Source of the DNA: an uncultured Bacillota bacterium
Lineage (GTDB): Bacteria; Bacillota; Clostridia; Christensenellales; UBA1242
Assembly: GCA_946499835.1 (NCBI GenBank)
Contig: CAMMTJ010000008.1
Span: forward strand, 1-52,343
Length of the DNA stretch: 52,343 nt
Reading direction: 5' to 3'
Of the stretch, positions 36,401 through 40,270 are shown piece by piece (position 1 is the first letter of the stretch; every line of letters starts with the position of its first letter). A model generated the notes under the pieces. It did not search any database. It was not told the DNA's origin and worked only from the letters and a program-made list of their open reading frames with translations. The position numbers and the translations under genes were made by a program.

Positions 36401-37506
36401 TTTACTGTCAAAGTTGTGGTAGTTGAAGTGAAGTTAATTGTTGTGACCAACCCTGTGCTCAATGAGTTTGAAGGTATTGTCGCCCTATTTCCTTCATTGA
36501 TCACATAAACTTGATCGTTTTTTCCCTCTGCTTGATGTCTCAAAACAGGAATATTGTTTGAAAAAGCAAAAGCTTTTACCTCTCTAATCGTGCCATTTTC
36601 TCCATCAAGAGCAACTTTAACAACCTTTGTTTGTGTGCCGTCACTTCCACTTGTTCCCCAAGCAGAATCTCCATATTTTTCAAAACGAGCGTTTGAGTCT
36701 GTAACTCTATATTGAATAGTATAGCGAGTTGATGTTTTATCTCCATTCGTATTGATTGTCATTGCATTGTAAATCGCTGTTTGTGAGGTATAGTCTGCAC
36801 TCACTCCGTCAACTGAGCCACCACGATAAATTTTAGTGTTATTTCCAGCTGTTCCGATTGAAGAATATTTAGATTTGTTTGCTCTCAAATCATAGCAGTT
36901 GAGCACTTCTGCACTTTCAAGTCTGTCAGAGCTGTTTTCCAAAACACCAACCAAAGCACCTGTTTTTGTAGCGTCTGACTCATTTAAGACAACAAGGTCA
37001 TCAACAACCACGTCAACGAGAGAGCCTGTCACATTTCCGAAAAGACCAACACCACTGCCTGAAACTGATGAAGCCTCAGAAACAACAATTCCACTGATAG
37101 TGTGTCCACCGCCATAGAATTGTCCAGAGAAAGGTGTTGAACTTGTCCCTATTGGAGTCCAAAGTTTGCCGATAAGATTGATATCTGCTGTCACGAGATA
37201 GTATGCAGATGCATAAGTCGTGTTGCCTTCTTGCACATAGTAAGAAAGAGCAGCAAGATCTTCTGCGCTGTCAATCACATAGACCGGTTCCCCAAAATAT
37301 GTTTGGGTGGTAAAAGGATCGATCTGAACTGACACATCGCTCCATTTCTCCCAAGTTTCTGCATTGCCAATATCGACATTTTGCGAAGCCGAACCGCTCT
37401 CCGCAACACTGACAGTATCATTTGCCGTCCCAGCAACAAAAATGCCACCTACTGCAAAAAGCATAATGGCAAACAAATACAATCCTCTCGTTAAAAGTTT
37501 TTTCAT
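18457..37506 (-). CDS. Giant (6349-aa) cell-surface protein with repeated Ig/MBG-YDG/InlB-type modules
   Basis: One uninterrupted frame encodes a secreted, membrane-anchored protein. A signal peptide (1 to about 28: MKKLL then a hydrophobic stretch) leads the chain; a hydrophobic helix followed by RRRNKKK (about 6307-6341) anchors the C-terminus, with no LPXTG motif. A GLUG-like module occurs at about 75-165 and again at about 6217-6295. Between them lie Listeria-Bacteroides (InlB B) repeats with GYTLVGF/AVW endings (for example about 365-440, 1310-1400, 3320-3405), Ig-like beta modules and MBG/YDG modules (KEYDG near 2585, KVYNG near 4220, KQYDR near 4516). Residues about 1310-3310 and 3320-5050 are two diverged copies of one long module series. 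Cys is very rare (I find about three), as expected outside the cell. AAAGGAG precedes the ATG. Adhesin or stalk function is inferred from the module types only. Confidence 0.93.
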   Translation of the reverse strand: MKKLLTRGLYLFAIMLFAVGGIFVAGTANDTVSVAESGSASQNVDIGNAETWEKWSDVSVQIDPFTTQTYFGEPVYVIDSAEDLAALSYYVQEGNTTYASAYYLVTADINLIGKLWTPIGTSSTPFSGQFYGGGHTISGIVVSEASSVSGSGVGLFGNVTGSLVDVVVDDLVVLNESDATKTGALVGVLENSSDRLESAEVLNCYDLRANKSKYSSIGTAGNNTKIYRGGSVDGVSADYTSQTAIYNAMTINTNGDKTSTRYTIQYRVTDSNARFEKYGDSAWGTSGSDGTQTKVVKVALDGENGTIREVKAFAFSNNIPVLRHQAEGKNDQVYVINEGNRATIPSNSLSTGLVTTINFTSTTTTLTVNYGYGRNDAGETDIKEVSKDISYDTPWKQYFDLTRIGFNLDGAYQNYDEDSDQFSNPFGSEYIETLSDGGSVTLYLKWAAIEHNLTFRLGWSGDIENDISDNGSGNAHLPYTNFGYNGFTATPNTAVDDRYFWSVDGKSHTAGTDIVITFTLKDGYTFANPTYNDVEVVPDLSGTGIVIDNPGVQTSFAEGNIDNWQPTKYSIVKDGDDYTVTFEDVVADGQIVLLFEQKEIKVEMLAVTWDGDISHDPIASTEFSYEIKNINGKDQNITQENPFTVKSGDSFSLVGTANSGYYITGMQIFAGTNNLVYDSVTNTQVTTPSWLSVALEDTFQVANEDNDEYPISYRIQALQSEDGVQSAGIIQIALFLGTLPIYIQVNEPTFSSGEANPYYPTLPGISAGGGETTNSILEITNAKENGENVTFELTFDGEGVYTLDNVTLTNASTNITQRSPESTAQTIEITMNKDDAYGKVLNLNYTIHANTYNLSSAVTIDGDTPSSDFGNYQLVFSKTENDFSDTITTAMPGDTIYWKLTMIDNAYTKRIAFSGVTVENATNIENDSYQNFTISGSFTAGTSDVSVNVAFNTVTLTFTPSTNTMYIDNFNGLGSEVFVNTNVSNTIEGALSATGGQGKYTVNVSTLTSISIYKGYYLVGWYIQNGETKIVGRSFNTDEGVQDFFNDLFSQDNFLSAVSGGTTSFTLVPIYRQKTITVTGAFAETDGLPTSNDGGSTWDGGEYTLSNTYYFIHNFSIDDEVYSFSIDISDIKANMRKAGYEQATSWNFASSTGVWTDDKPAPTNYGLAIGGDAVSIGASNGNMQGVDVWGSATEATLTINPVFGEKIAYGITIDGVNGDSTSSISIGDTITFTSEGVYKISEQKVFTDTASDGYHFSGITLEGNNSGTSEFAELSGENTTITLTVDIFKNLVAENGYITDRNIFTVATNEAPNTYKIYLGYENGAETVDEEGLASDNGGFYVEVTFGQEASALASFTNKITRNGYTLVGFRERVSEGGVQYATYADGAWTYEVFNPEPAEDTTVYAVWQVKDEKYVSATLQGFTPYFNENDQVVIQGTVLAGENEIADGTTPVGNGETITNVIIALSGTESEAAAGFSAGRQIVLRNVAGEQTYIMIVTITDTLSANRFGTNEGYTYQIRSNTASGNILANAIVVKGAQIETYYTGSSEIAETANSIRGTLAFEHEVYDDEGTPVTPNLFVENATITIGGAEFGVAQGRNAIYDFNLNATQGANYGITAGQDGKYLIVVNGVLDIVPIELQFNMDPKTQTGFYMQGLYHRANIGSVTAYDKDKNELVSKFNFNTHYNYVRTNSDAVASYTANQFVIDGLTVSIGDTAVDPENYIWTVVGTYNIADSEDVANIFSYDARYLTATNGKLNINSGNLELTYGGASRIFNVTYIIDGQRTVVSGNQVSVADTTGDTLFTIIGNNTSSLSIAVKIDASVTFEISVVGEGGENLAFLGYFTAAQVALWTPNMVSQLDNFTQEASNVSTLTLTTGSQAEERLAVYTDARAVNVFNNTDGVLVTNASPSSKFYISSGDNTGYALGNPTMTGFTFDTWSLSSNEVSIESGNGSYTFKSNEGSTPVRAIGRWTLDVPVLTEVKTLFDDFASSGNFSLDNTEVATLSNNSGLVTYTWTWEKDSGVLGTGNRWTFGRKDKTLNGDYSLSVTATYTDVNGTSGSNTQTQKSTDVAFKIALKLNPITAFELQNDEMTYNNTDLESQIIVTLREPASSASVGDMINATHETIYLTVAYGDEKTPVSHIRNAGKYYITLVADENIYKIECTDTLEFTVLQDKITLTQSDVEGLKKEFGTSDPALTINYSINGESVPITLTRTAGESVGNHAFATASTTNANYKIADVSGLNFVITSATYALQVSLDSTISYTYNKLAVTSITANYVAESKEAWFTSAGWYLYAYNDGTLLAVTRVSLFVNSTAVTTEIEHALDGFIFAPSSAGADVGTYGLADISGTSTTYTRGAEFVGSVPQASAIEVTQRELVITSIEKTFDQSSTATWTSTGDNTGLDVQFQAGVLEGDDVQIRIEFADAEVGAKEGVQVQVVGNNNYTVSLAGSAECRVIPSKANVEVTIGESKTFVYGTFASSNMTNTEFLRAQFNTIGITADSNTIAEQYLENISAEITGTLSTGNFLVAGGQELTITLTSRNYTFGVEDADGDGVYEKEFTLDFTVTPASLSLSQTPTVTKEYDGTANLSSTYEGAQVGTSAPSVWIGTGLLAGDIVTISGKYDSADIGARTLSLKAGGTDGANYSLTGIPAGQITSVEFDFTGHLDTKEWVEDGVEAPKNNSFSEVFDGNYSNFANAINDVSNFGSRTGYTQTGWTFTADHQVYPVDADHADELVSALLAGGNQITLNAVWSQDDVTITVNYNQLQGSVSGESVQATYSVPYFTGSLTLSVTANNGYFFETYSVTENGNAQHSALGTNTKKGTISISQVREDITVQVDFALITISITANDGSHPDVELAGDSDRWTDAHEFNITNATGTVATTLPQYTLAEKSYILSGWSFKIGNAEAVVVDADDPRSIWKIIGGDGLTGNSLKVTVTALWEADSISFTITHNNATITSVKVGGETIVGEADRYTVHFGDTVVVAFEGNEGYKFSSFNLSGKAEGTTPANTGKRTNASITMTGLKQDGAILTINMTYIVITINTVADVQSYSQIKGSDKVQYQINHTDLTDSTTLNEKISIFKTTQTGTYNQTSWTYGTGGQSVALGDHLLAFIKSIYASENTLKEGAMLDGDYKLKESLIAVWTAVEYTITLDDQDKSTTPELVPITVSYGGVLNFPKLTPVNTGDVYTWNTSSDGRGTTYQNGDNFQTPNTSVSDGATTATSTIYAVWTVGNFHLTINWDEQITSVSYRDADVTEGQPNEYPSGTTITFDVTLKDGYVIDEPATSAGDSGLTISSNGDQILVANLTDDATLTATLNIVSKPETFRLNLDLRNGVESVSGAQEDKDSGTYYVNIDYLQPYNDTALSSLVFTRTGYTPSRLMLGKTPIATYADGAWSVVSDKYTLTTDSTIDVEWTRNDGYYTVTMEDQQNNLVYSAQNQTVANGKVTIGGSSYTLGGILPNGDIYVRYFFERDGGSQTADGTSSLVLRNVNQSGQYRFVLEIRDGVTNELVQIASKWAQFTISEAEMSWSKGSFTSYYSGTSNFYATTPGEDMGHALIGKNQVTDATFGRVVFTGSDYNVGSDKDVRVYINITADLAANYSNIQGGSTSGYYLALTGAGQIVATPISFAITGGGFQTGTNHEIVFSGVGSDEVTTSSGVPLDAFTFSVTFVTDGTTGAIKSFNVKENSNSVLLSGRGVDKNNFTWTATGTYTITAPSKTITISGKQFSANDAITDASITLSLSNLSYNTEIVDLGQGDFYNHVVEGNAVFTISGNGSGEIVIALGSGVNFTFNVTTSRISGFGLLDWTGDLTVTTLKSTLQTIESENAYTQSYSTQGVETVYAVYTDLKYVRANYGYGENQGADYYVQIGQSTTLTEPARKGFNFVRWQAGAGVSVEGNTLSVASGETILPSSVTAIWEIADPTTATNNKELEYDAQYGANQTITVADVAGSITNQSSDLTYTYRWLKDSGEIAGNVDNISIARNITANGDYTLEITASLSGYTSKTTIVNFNVTINKIDLTAGTISSNSGTYKHADYAGEITIPVTVGSEEETPYTIASHLAKENFWFEVRLRSEEVGQIFNVGTYTITLKGDDTVYNVTENSATFEVNVYEYELTSDDVTGLGKFFGEEDPDPITVTKVFTFGADNTESVQINFTRVEAGEAVGKYEVEVASISPTGNYSITAPKGNDFFEIRRSEGRLNITIDNPEKLTKVYNGATSSISVTFDREEMKWTLSISDSASTTVSSGLTLKVFNAGREEDLTGTALENALSGITFTFGEDVVAKNANSYPISLVIAEDGSNYPNAQITNATSFVITKANLVVSGITKEFDRTNSFSQAISGVGGEKVTVTGQFAQVTVGSGIELNSVAILASETDNVNNYTISEIQTGSITPSSETNFTFTAGKDEFTYGDLRADDSLQTILEKLGEGSRFTIGDNYTDAIEDGYAQITSAVYGKTTVSKGGYLIAGDNTITLTITSANYAQLASGKTFEVSILIAKRALDLSGTQISKQYDRTTALPDGIVWSIEGLLFGDNVTVDEEASAFANSMVGSHRVNIVFTTGQDASNYSLAEDDMPMGNITPNQITLVVDGQTLLNRDFSSIANADGESINIPSPSFNVEYTNSVNGDSILGSFRAPTRVGFTPSGWYYLSGEEYIQITAENMQSVLDSAFDTNKTMTIYAGWAIDRLQITLSVQNATASVSADESADLVDNMDETYTINYFSNATVTVSGNDGFKLGNITYSGNAGAFTPSGVGTKNDGQATLPQIRTGGTITITMEEIMINVTVNGNTPAFVDEVTLSGEGWDDYAQSIAYNDADVQASAFLPQWSAPAGTYNFAGYTYGDQTSVANQTLKAIIDSLGEVNEDVDITFFASWTGVAYQIHFNVTENGSLEGSDTIADLVFGQELDFDFPVATLSGRVSIWNTSADGEGRVYERGSYLQDVGTLAQDVYVLELYTVWANTTSTLTITVGDNVARVLAGRSEVTPENNTFELEYGVDSLTITVTLNAGYELAYTYPENASNEISVSGNTITISNMAADRELVISGTPRENTLTLNMTNSSVSQVTGGTQGDGVITSLTGQTVSITFAPSKGYSFVEGQSTISLSGRGNIETTYQDGNVTVVWSGFTGDASLTISPTPNANTVTFGDNSSRVASIWANSQSVNVAGGSVSVRTGESLTIVVNLRYGYHNASLTLQEGSTASVSPQEETFDDETKTYRRTFVVSGIDENLQITITSEEREYSVQSISENADLGSVTSEEVVTMRFGSSSEFGATANEGYVFAGWYIGDTLISTDNPYTFFANESVRTYLENNLTDGVLQLIAHFGLAESEVSITNGANGTLTYNWGGDDDQDRTLIENDSTSGIVSFGNNLVIRVTPHAGYSVTSDTITFTREGQPVPDAWTKYVQPDENGGAVITIPVEAGVPDRIEVTYVANDIDVYVQGILRIALQRNYGTNVGGQILLADEDGTVVDWTTENTYLDPNDEIGLVEGANYRLAAKTDDTLYFIARINEGYTFTVDTSSIAGMQNAVINEIRRTDSEVFFSISRVSEGLRINGTFVANSNLVTVKFQTEDGVDVPAGSISVDTSSALVNAPINNGSNIYFYAVTSANATLTINLGFNYSLKMNGEEISASISESLGDNVTFGEITDPGFTTGYTQRVTMNINAINANGEIIIYVTPKVYNLNFVSEGVVLASISGITYGQALNIPQEVLSQILVAREGYTLQGYYTFETGQGTRYVNADGSVPTGMTWLESGYTWNGTTYVVSPNFDQTTQTFSLYASWSFDKEKVTIDFIPPELKGLVDISIKDIIYNLGADTSWTYANDKYYAEILEGVEIGLRAYPFEGFTFVKWIVNRDGQELTHTTEEINYISEAGEVTISAVYRLNFTLSVENVGGTVSLWQDGTNLGANGAFDPSKDISLVASENRGYNFVGWFTADGEAFGEKGTERVNADGTSTWTYTFTPSLQPLSLKAVFEGDEVGIIVDTSGLTGLGSIVSFRVNGAEQDISSEITAHVGSQIQIQVESEYGYGVIWEGVTPRYDIASQTYFYTVLAEDLTSYDGALHSSVILLRPVGTSTNISFRFDVRMEEDSQSIENAGTLTYRDAEGNSHNITTGSLIEGILYGNTFFLEVALQPNYRVGYVAIVSQGIHILDYDTIGSGFNPVSSRIEIQTSILNEYKPDLGEAISIIVNFERDVWTDYRVDGLSGEGTEASPFIIATREDLAYMAYMINDEGNEYYASAYYLLVDNLDMDGRFWEPIGTEENPFSGTFNFDVYAIENLEHYMVYSNPTTSYNGLFWFMTEDAQILITNNALIIGLSVAGGIILLILLILLIILLVRRRNKKKMEELANS
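18612..18862 (-). repeat. C-terminal copy of the end module of the giant protein
   Basis: Encodes about residues 6217-6295: REDLAYMAYMINDEG, YYASAYYLLVDNLDMDG, RFWEPIGTEENPFSGTF. It aligns residue by residue with the N-terminal copy at 37012-37284. Confidence 0.8.
22360..27540 (-). repeat. Super-repeat copy 2 of the giant protein (approximate limits)
   Basis: Encodes about residues 3320-5050. Landmarks in the same order as copy 1: ATYADGAW (residue 3390), KDSG (3971), YDR of the YDG-type module (4516), IWNTSADGEGRVYERG, then a VGDNVARVL module. It is about 270 residues shorter than copy 1, mostly lost near its end. Confidence 0.7.
27541..33575 (-). repeat. Super-repeat copy 1 of the giant protein (approximate limits)
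   Basis: Encodes about residues 1310-3310. Landmarks: YATYADGAW (residue 1381), KDSG (2020), EYDG (2585), TWNTSSDGRGTTYQNG, then a WDEQITSVSY module. Offsets to copy 2 are 2009, 1951 and 1931 residues at the first three landmarks, so the order is kept while length has drifted. Confidence 0.7.
37012..37284 (-). repeat. N-terminal copy of the end module of the giant protein
   Basis: Encodes about residues 75-165: AEDLAALSYYVQEG, TYASAYYLVTADINLIG, KLWTPIGTSSTPFSGQF. Matches the GLUG-type pattern and the copy at the other end of the protein. Confidence 0.8.
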
Positions 37507-37590
37507 AAATGTGACTCCTTTCTTTTATCGCTCAAATTGTGTAAAAAATTTATGTCCAGTTGAACAAAGCATAAAACTTTATTCTTGAAT

Positions 37591-37620
37591 ATTATACAAT
37601 AAAGGCGACAAAAATTGCAA
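37591..37620 (-). promoter_or_regulatory. Probable promoter of the giant gene
   Basis: TTGCAA (37620-37615), 18 bp, TATAAT (37596-37591) on the minus strand, giving a leader of about 80 nt. Confidence 0.55.
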
Positions 37621-37833
37621 ACGATTTGATGTCGAATAAATACAAATTTATTATCTTGCAAAATTATATAAAAAATACCAATTTCTCTTGATTTTTTCTT
37701 GCAATAAAAAATCTTAAAAATTGCGATAATTTTCAAAAAATAACCTATTTTTTATGGTTTTTTGCGGTTTTTTTAATATTTTTTTATAATTTTCACAAAA
37801 TAAAAATTTATTTTCAAAAACAACCTCATTCAT

Positions 37834-37853
37834 CTTGACAAAATTTTGTCAAG
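37834..37853. promoter_or_regulatory. Perfect 20-bp palindrome over the trpS -35 box (operator candidate)
   Basis: Half-site CTTGACAAAA followed at once by its exact reverse complement. It contains the -35 hexamer and 13 bp of the promoter spacer, the typical place for a repressor operator. Confidence 0.55.
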
Positions 37854-37863
37854 AAAATATAAT
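37835..37863 (+). promoter_or_regulatory. Promoter of trpS
   Basis: TTGACA (37835-37840), 17 bp, TATAAT (37858-37863), both consensus. The leader would be only about 12 nt, just enough for GAGAGG (37871-37876) before the ATG at 37882. Confidence 0.85.
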
Positions 37864-37881
37864 CTACAAAGAGAGGTTTTT

Positions 37882-38922
37882 ATGAAAAATATTATTTTAA
37901 CAGGCGACAGACCAACTGGAAATCTTCATATTGGACACTATGTTGGCTCACTTCGAACACGCGTTCAAATGCAAAATGCAGGCGGTTATGACAAATTTTA
38001 TATTATGATTGCCGACACACAAGCACTCACAGACAATGCAAAAAATATTGATAAGGTCAAAAACAATATTATACAAGTGGCAATCGACTATCTCTCTGTG
38101 GGAATTGATCCAAAAAAGGTAAATATCTTTATTCAGTCACAAGTGCCATCTCTTTTTGAAATGACATCATATTTTATGAACCTTGTTTCACTTGCAAGAT
38201 TAAAAAGAAATCCAACTATAAAAGAAGAAATCAAGTTGAGAGGCTTTGAAAACACCCTTCCTGTCGGATTTTTGACATATCCAATCAGTCAAGCGTCTGA
38301 TATTTTGGCTTTCAATGCAAATATTATCCCTGTTGGAGATGATCAATTGCCTATGATCGAGCAGGCAAGAGAGATTGCAACTTCTTTCAATAACACTTAT
38401 GGACAAGTTCTGGTTCTGCCAAAGGCACAACTTCCACAAAACTCAACATGTGCAAGACTGCCAGGCACTGACGGAAAACTCAAAATGAGCAAATCTATTG
38501 GAAACTGCATTTTTCTTTGTGATGATGAAGAAACTGTAAGACAAAAGATAATGGGTGCTTATACAGATCCTGATCACATAAAAATCACAGACCCAGGAAA
38601 AATTGAAGGAAATGTTGTGTTCACATATCTTGACGCCTTTTGCACAGATGAACATTTTCAAAAATATTTGCCAGAATACAAAAATTTGCAAGAATTAAAA
38701 AATCACTATCAAAAAGGTGGTCTTGGTGATGTAAAAGTTAAGAAATTTTTGAATAATATTATGCAAGAAATTTTATCACCAATAAGAGAGAAAAGAAAAG
38801 AACTTGAAAAGAATATAGATGAAATTTATAAAATGCTTTTCAAAAACAGTGAAGAGGCCGAAAAAGAGGCTAGAAAAACACTTGAAAAAATGAAAGATGC
38901 AATGGGATTAAATTATAAATAA
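37882..38922 (+). CDS. trpS: Tryptophanyl-tRNA synthetase
   Basis: Class I synthetase charging tRNA-Trp. The 346 residues have GDRPTGNLHIGHYVGSL (HIGH motif, about 6-22) and KMSKS in GKLKMSKSIGN (about 196-206). The ATG at 37882 is chosen over a frame start 36 nt upstream because the -10 box lies inside that extension and GAGAGG precedes 37882. Many Bacillota regulate trpS by a T-box leader; here the leader is too short for one, and the palindrome on the -35 box suggests repressor control instead. It is a plus-strand gene between the minus-strand giant gene and recF. Confidence 0.96.
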   Translation: MKNIILTGDRPTGNLHIGHYVGSLRTRVQMQNAGGYDKFYIMIADTQALTDNAKNIDKVKNNIIQVAIDYLSVGIDPKKVNIFIQSQVPSLFEMTSYFMNLVSLARLKRNPTIKEEIKLRGFENTLPVGFLTYPISQASDILAFNANIIPVGDDQLPMIEQAREIATSFNNTYGQVLVLPKAQLPQNSTCARLPGTDGKLKMSKSIGNCIFLCDDEETVRQKIMGAYTDPDHIKITDPGKIEGNVVFTYLDAFCTDEHFQKYLPEYKNLQELKNHYQKGGLGDVKVKKFLNNIMQEILSPIREKRKELEKNIDEIYKMLFKNSEEAEKEARKTLEKMKDAMGLNYK

Positions 38923-38942
38923 TTGTTAAAATAATAAAAAAT

Positions 38943-38976
38943 AAAAGAAAAATTGCAAAAATTTTTCTTTTTTTTT
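38943..38976. terminator. A/T hairpin terminator between trpS and recF
   Basis: A 12-bp stem AAAAGAAAAATT/AATTTTTCTTTT with 5-nt loop and a following T run; symmetrical enough to serve trpS and, less well, recF. The rest of the 119-bp gap is nearly pure A+T. Confidence 0.6.
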
Positions 38977-39041
38977 ATTTATTTTTTTTAATTATTGTTT
39001 TTTTGATTTTTTTTAATAAATTTTTACTAAAAATTTTTATT

Positions 39042-40124
39042 TTATTTGTTTTTTATTTTTCCATTTTCTATTTCAATTTTTTTGTAATTTTTTACCTCTT
39101 GATCAAACTCTGTGCAAGTCAAAATTGTTTGCGTTTTTGATGTAAAATTTATCAGTTTTTTGCGTCTTTCACTATCAAGTTCACTAAGCACATCATCAAG
39201 AAGTAAGATTGGATACTCTCCTGTCCTATTTTTTATTATTTCAAGTTCGGCAAGTTTTAGAGAAAGTGAAACTGTCCTTTGTTGTCCTTGTGAGCCAAAA
39301 TTTTTTACTTCAACACCGTTGAGATATATATCAAGGTCATCTCTATGCACACCGACAGTGGTATAACCCAGTTTGAAATCTTTGTTTAAGTTTTTTTGAA
39401 GTGTTTTGAGAAGTGATGTCTTATAATCTCCTTCAACTTCAAATGTATTATATTTTATTTCCAGATCTTCTTTACCAGAACTTATATATGAATGTGCCAT
39501 TTTTGCAAGTGGAGAAAGAGATTTGACAAACTCCTCTCTTTCTTTTGCAATTTTTTCAGATATATCGCACAAACTTCTGTCCCAAATATCAATTGTCTCT
39601 TTCAAAGTTTTTATATCTTTGCTTGTTTTTAACAATTTGTTGCGATTTGCAAGCACTTTTTCATATCTTCCAAGTAAATAAAAATATCTTTTGTTTGTTT
39701 GAGAAATTGCAATATTGAGAAATCTTCTCCTCTCTTCTGGACTTTCTTTGATAAGTTTAAGTTCGTCAGGAGAAAAGAAAACTGCATTGACGTGACCAAG
39801 AAGTTCTCCTGTTCTTTTTATAGATAGTCCGTCAATTTTGATATTTTTTTTTATATTTCGGTCAAAAAACACTTCAATTTTCACATCTCTATATTTTCTT
39901 TTGAAAATTCCTTCAATTTGAGCGTTGTTTTCTCCCCACTTTATCAGTTCTTTTTCCTTGTTTGTCTTAAAACTCTTTCCAATGACAGAAAAAAAGATTG
40001 CTTCAAGCACATTTGTCTTCCCCTGAGCATTTTTTCCTATAATCACATTAAGTCCATCTGAAAAATCAAAAACCTCTTCTTTATAGTTTCTATAATTTTT
40101 CAGTTTAAGTCTTTCTATAAACAT
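39042..40124 (-). CDS. recF: DNA replication and repair protein RecF
   Basis: SMC-like ATPase that with RecO and RecR loads RecA at gaps. The 360 residues contain Walker A GKNAQGKTN (about 30-38), the ABC signature region GSQGQQRTVSLSLKLAE and Walker B ILLLDDVLSELD. In B. subtilis recF follows dnaN on the same strand; here it is inverted and divergent from dnaA. No Shine-Dalgarno precedes the ATG at 40124; a TATTAT ends 6 nt before it (40136-40131) with a weak TTTTAA 17 bp further, so the mRNA may be leaderless. Confidence 0.96.
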   Translation of the reverse strand: MFIERLKLKNYRNYKEEVFDFSDGLNVIIGKNAQGKTNVLEAIFFSVIGKSFKTNKEKELIKWGENNAQIEGIFKRKYRDVKIEVFFDRNIKKNIKIDGLSIKRTGELLGHVNAVFFSPDELKLIKESPEERRRFLNIAISQTNKRYFYLLGRYEKVLANRNKLLKTSKDIKTLKETIDIWDRSLCDISEKIAKEREEFVKSLSPLAKMAHSYISSGKEDLEIKYNTFEVEGDYKTSLLKTLQKNLNKDFKLGYTTVGVHRDDLDIYLNGVEVKNFGSQGQQRTVSLSLKLAELEIIKNRTGEYPILLLDDVLSELDSERRKKLINFTSKTQTILTCTEFDQEVKNYKKIEIENGKIKNK

Positions 40125-40186
40125 ATTTATATAATATCACAAAACAGATTTTCTTAAAAATACTTTTTCAAGTTTTGTTTTCAAAA

Positions 40187-40236
40187 TGTGGAAAAGTGGG
40201 AGTTATCCACATTTACCTTGACATTTTTTATCAACA
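40187..40236. promoter_or_regulatory. DnaA boxes in the recF-dnaA gap
   Basis: TGTGGAAAA (40187-40195, reverse), perfect TTATCCACA (40203-40211) and TTATCAACA (40228-40236). The last lies inside the dnaA promoter spacer, the second just before its -35 box. This fits DnaA autoregulation and the upstream half of a two-part origin. Confidence 0.75.
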
Positions 40237-40246
40237 TTATTATAAT
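40218..40246 (+). promoter_or_regulatory. Promoter of dnaA
   Basis: TTGACA (40218-40223), 17 bp, TATAAT (40241-40246). AAGGTGG (40260-40266) is the ribosome-binding site. Confidence 0.85.
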
Positions 40247-40270
40247 ATTTCCATATAAGAAGGTGGAAAT

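Larger units (their letters stand above)
37507..37881. other. 375-bp divergent intergenic region, giant gene / trpS
   Basis: Extremely A+T-rich spacer between divergent genes. It holds the giant gene's ribosome-binding site (AAAGGAG, 37513-37519) and promoter (37591-37620), and the trpS promoter with a palindrome (37834-37863). I see no T-box antiterminator, no RNA gene and no open frame with coding character. Confidence 0.7.

Noticed and set aside
18457..37506. CRISPR array or short tandem DNA repeats in the giant gene
   Set aside because: Similarity is at protein level between long, diverged modules; there are no evenly spaced identical DNA repeats with unique spacers.
37600..37881. T-box riboswitch before trpS
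   Set aside because: The consensus promoter starts transcription about 12 nt before the ATG, and no T-box core sequence or antiterminator is visible upstream.
38923..39041. Possible small RNA in the trpS-recF gap
   Set aside because: Only an A/T hairpin with T run is present, best read as a terminator; no promoter inside the gap.
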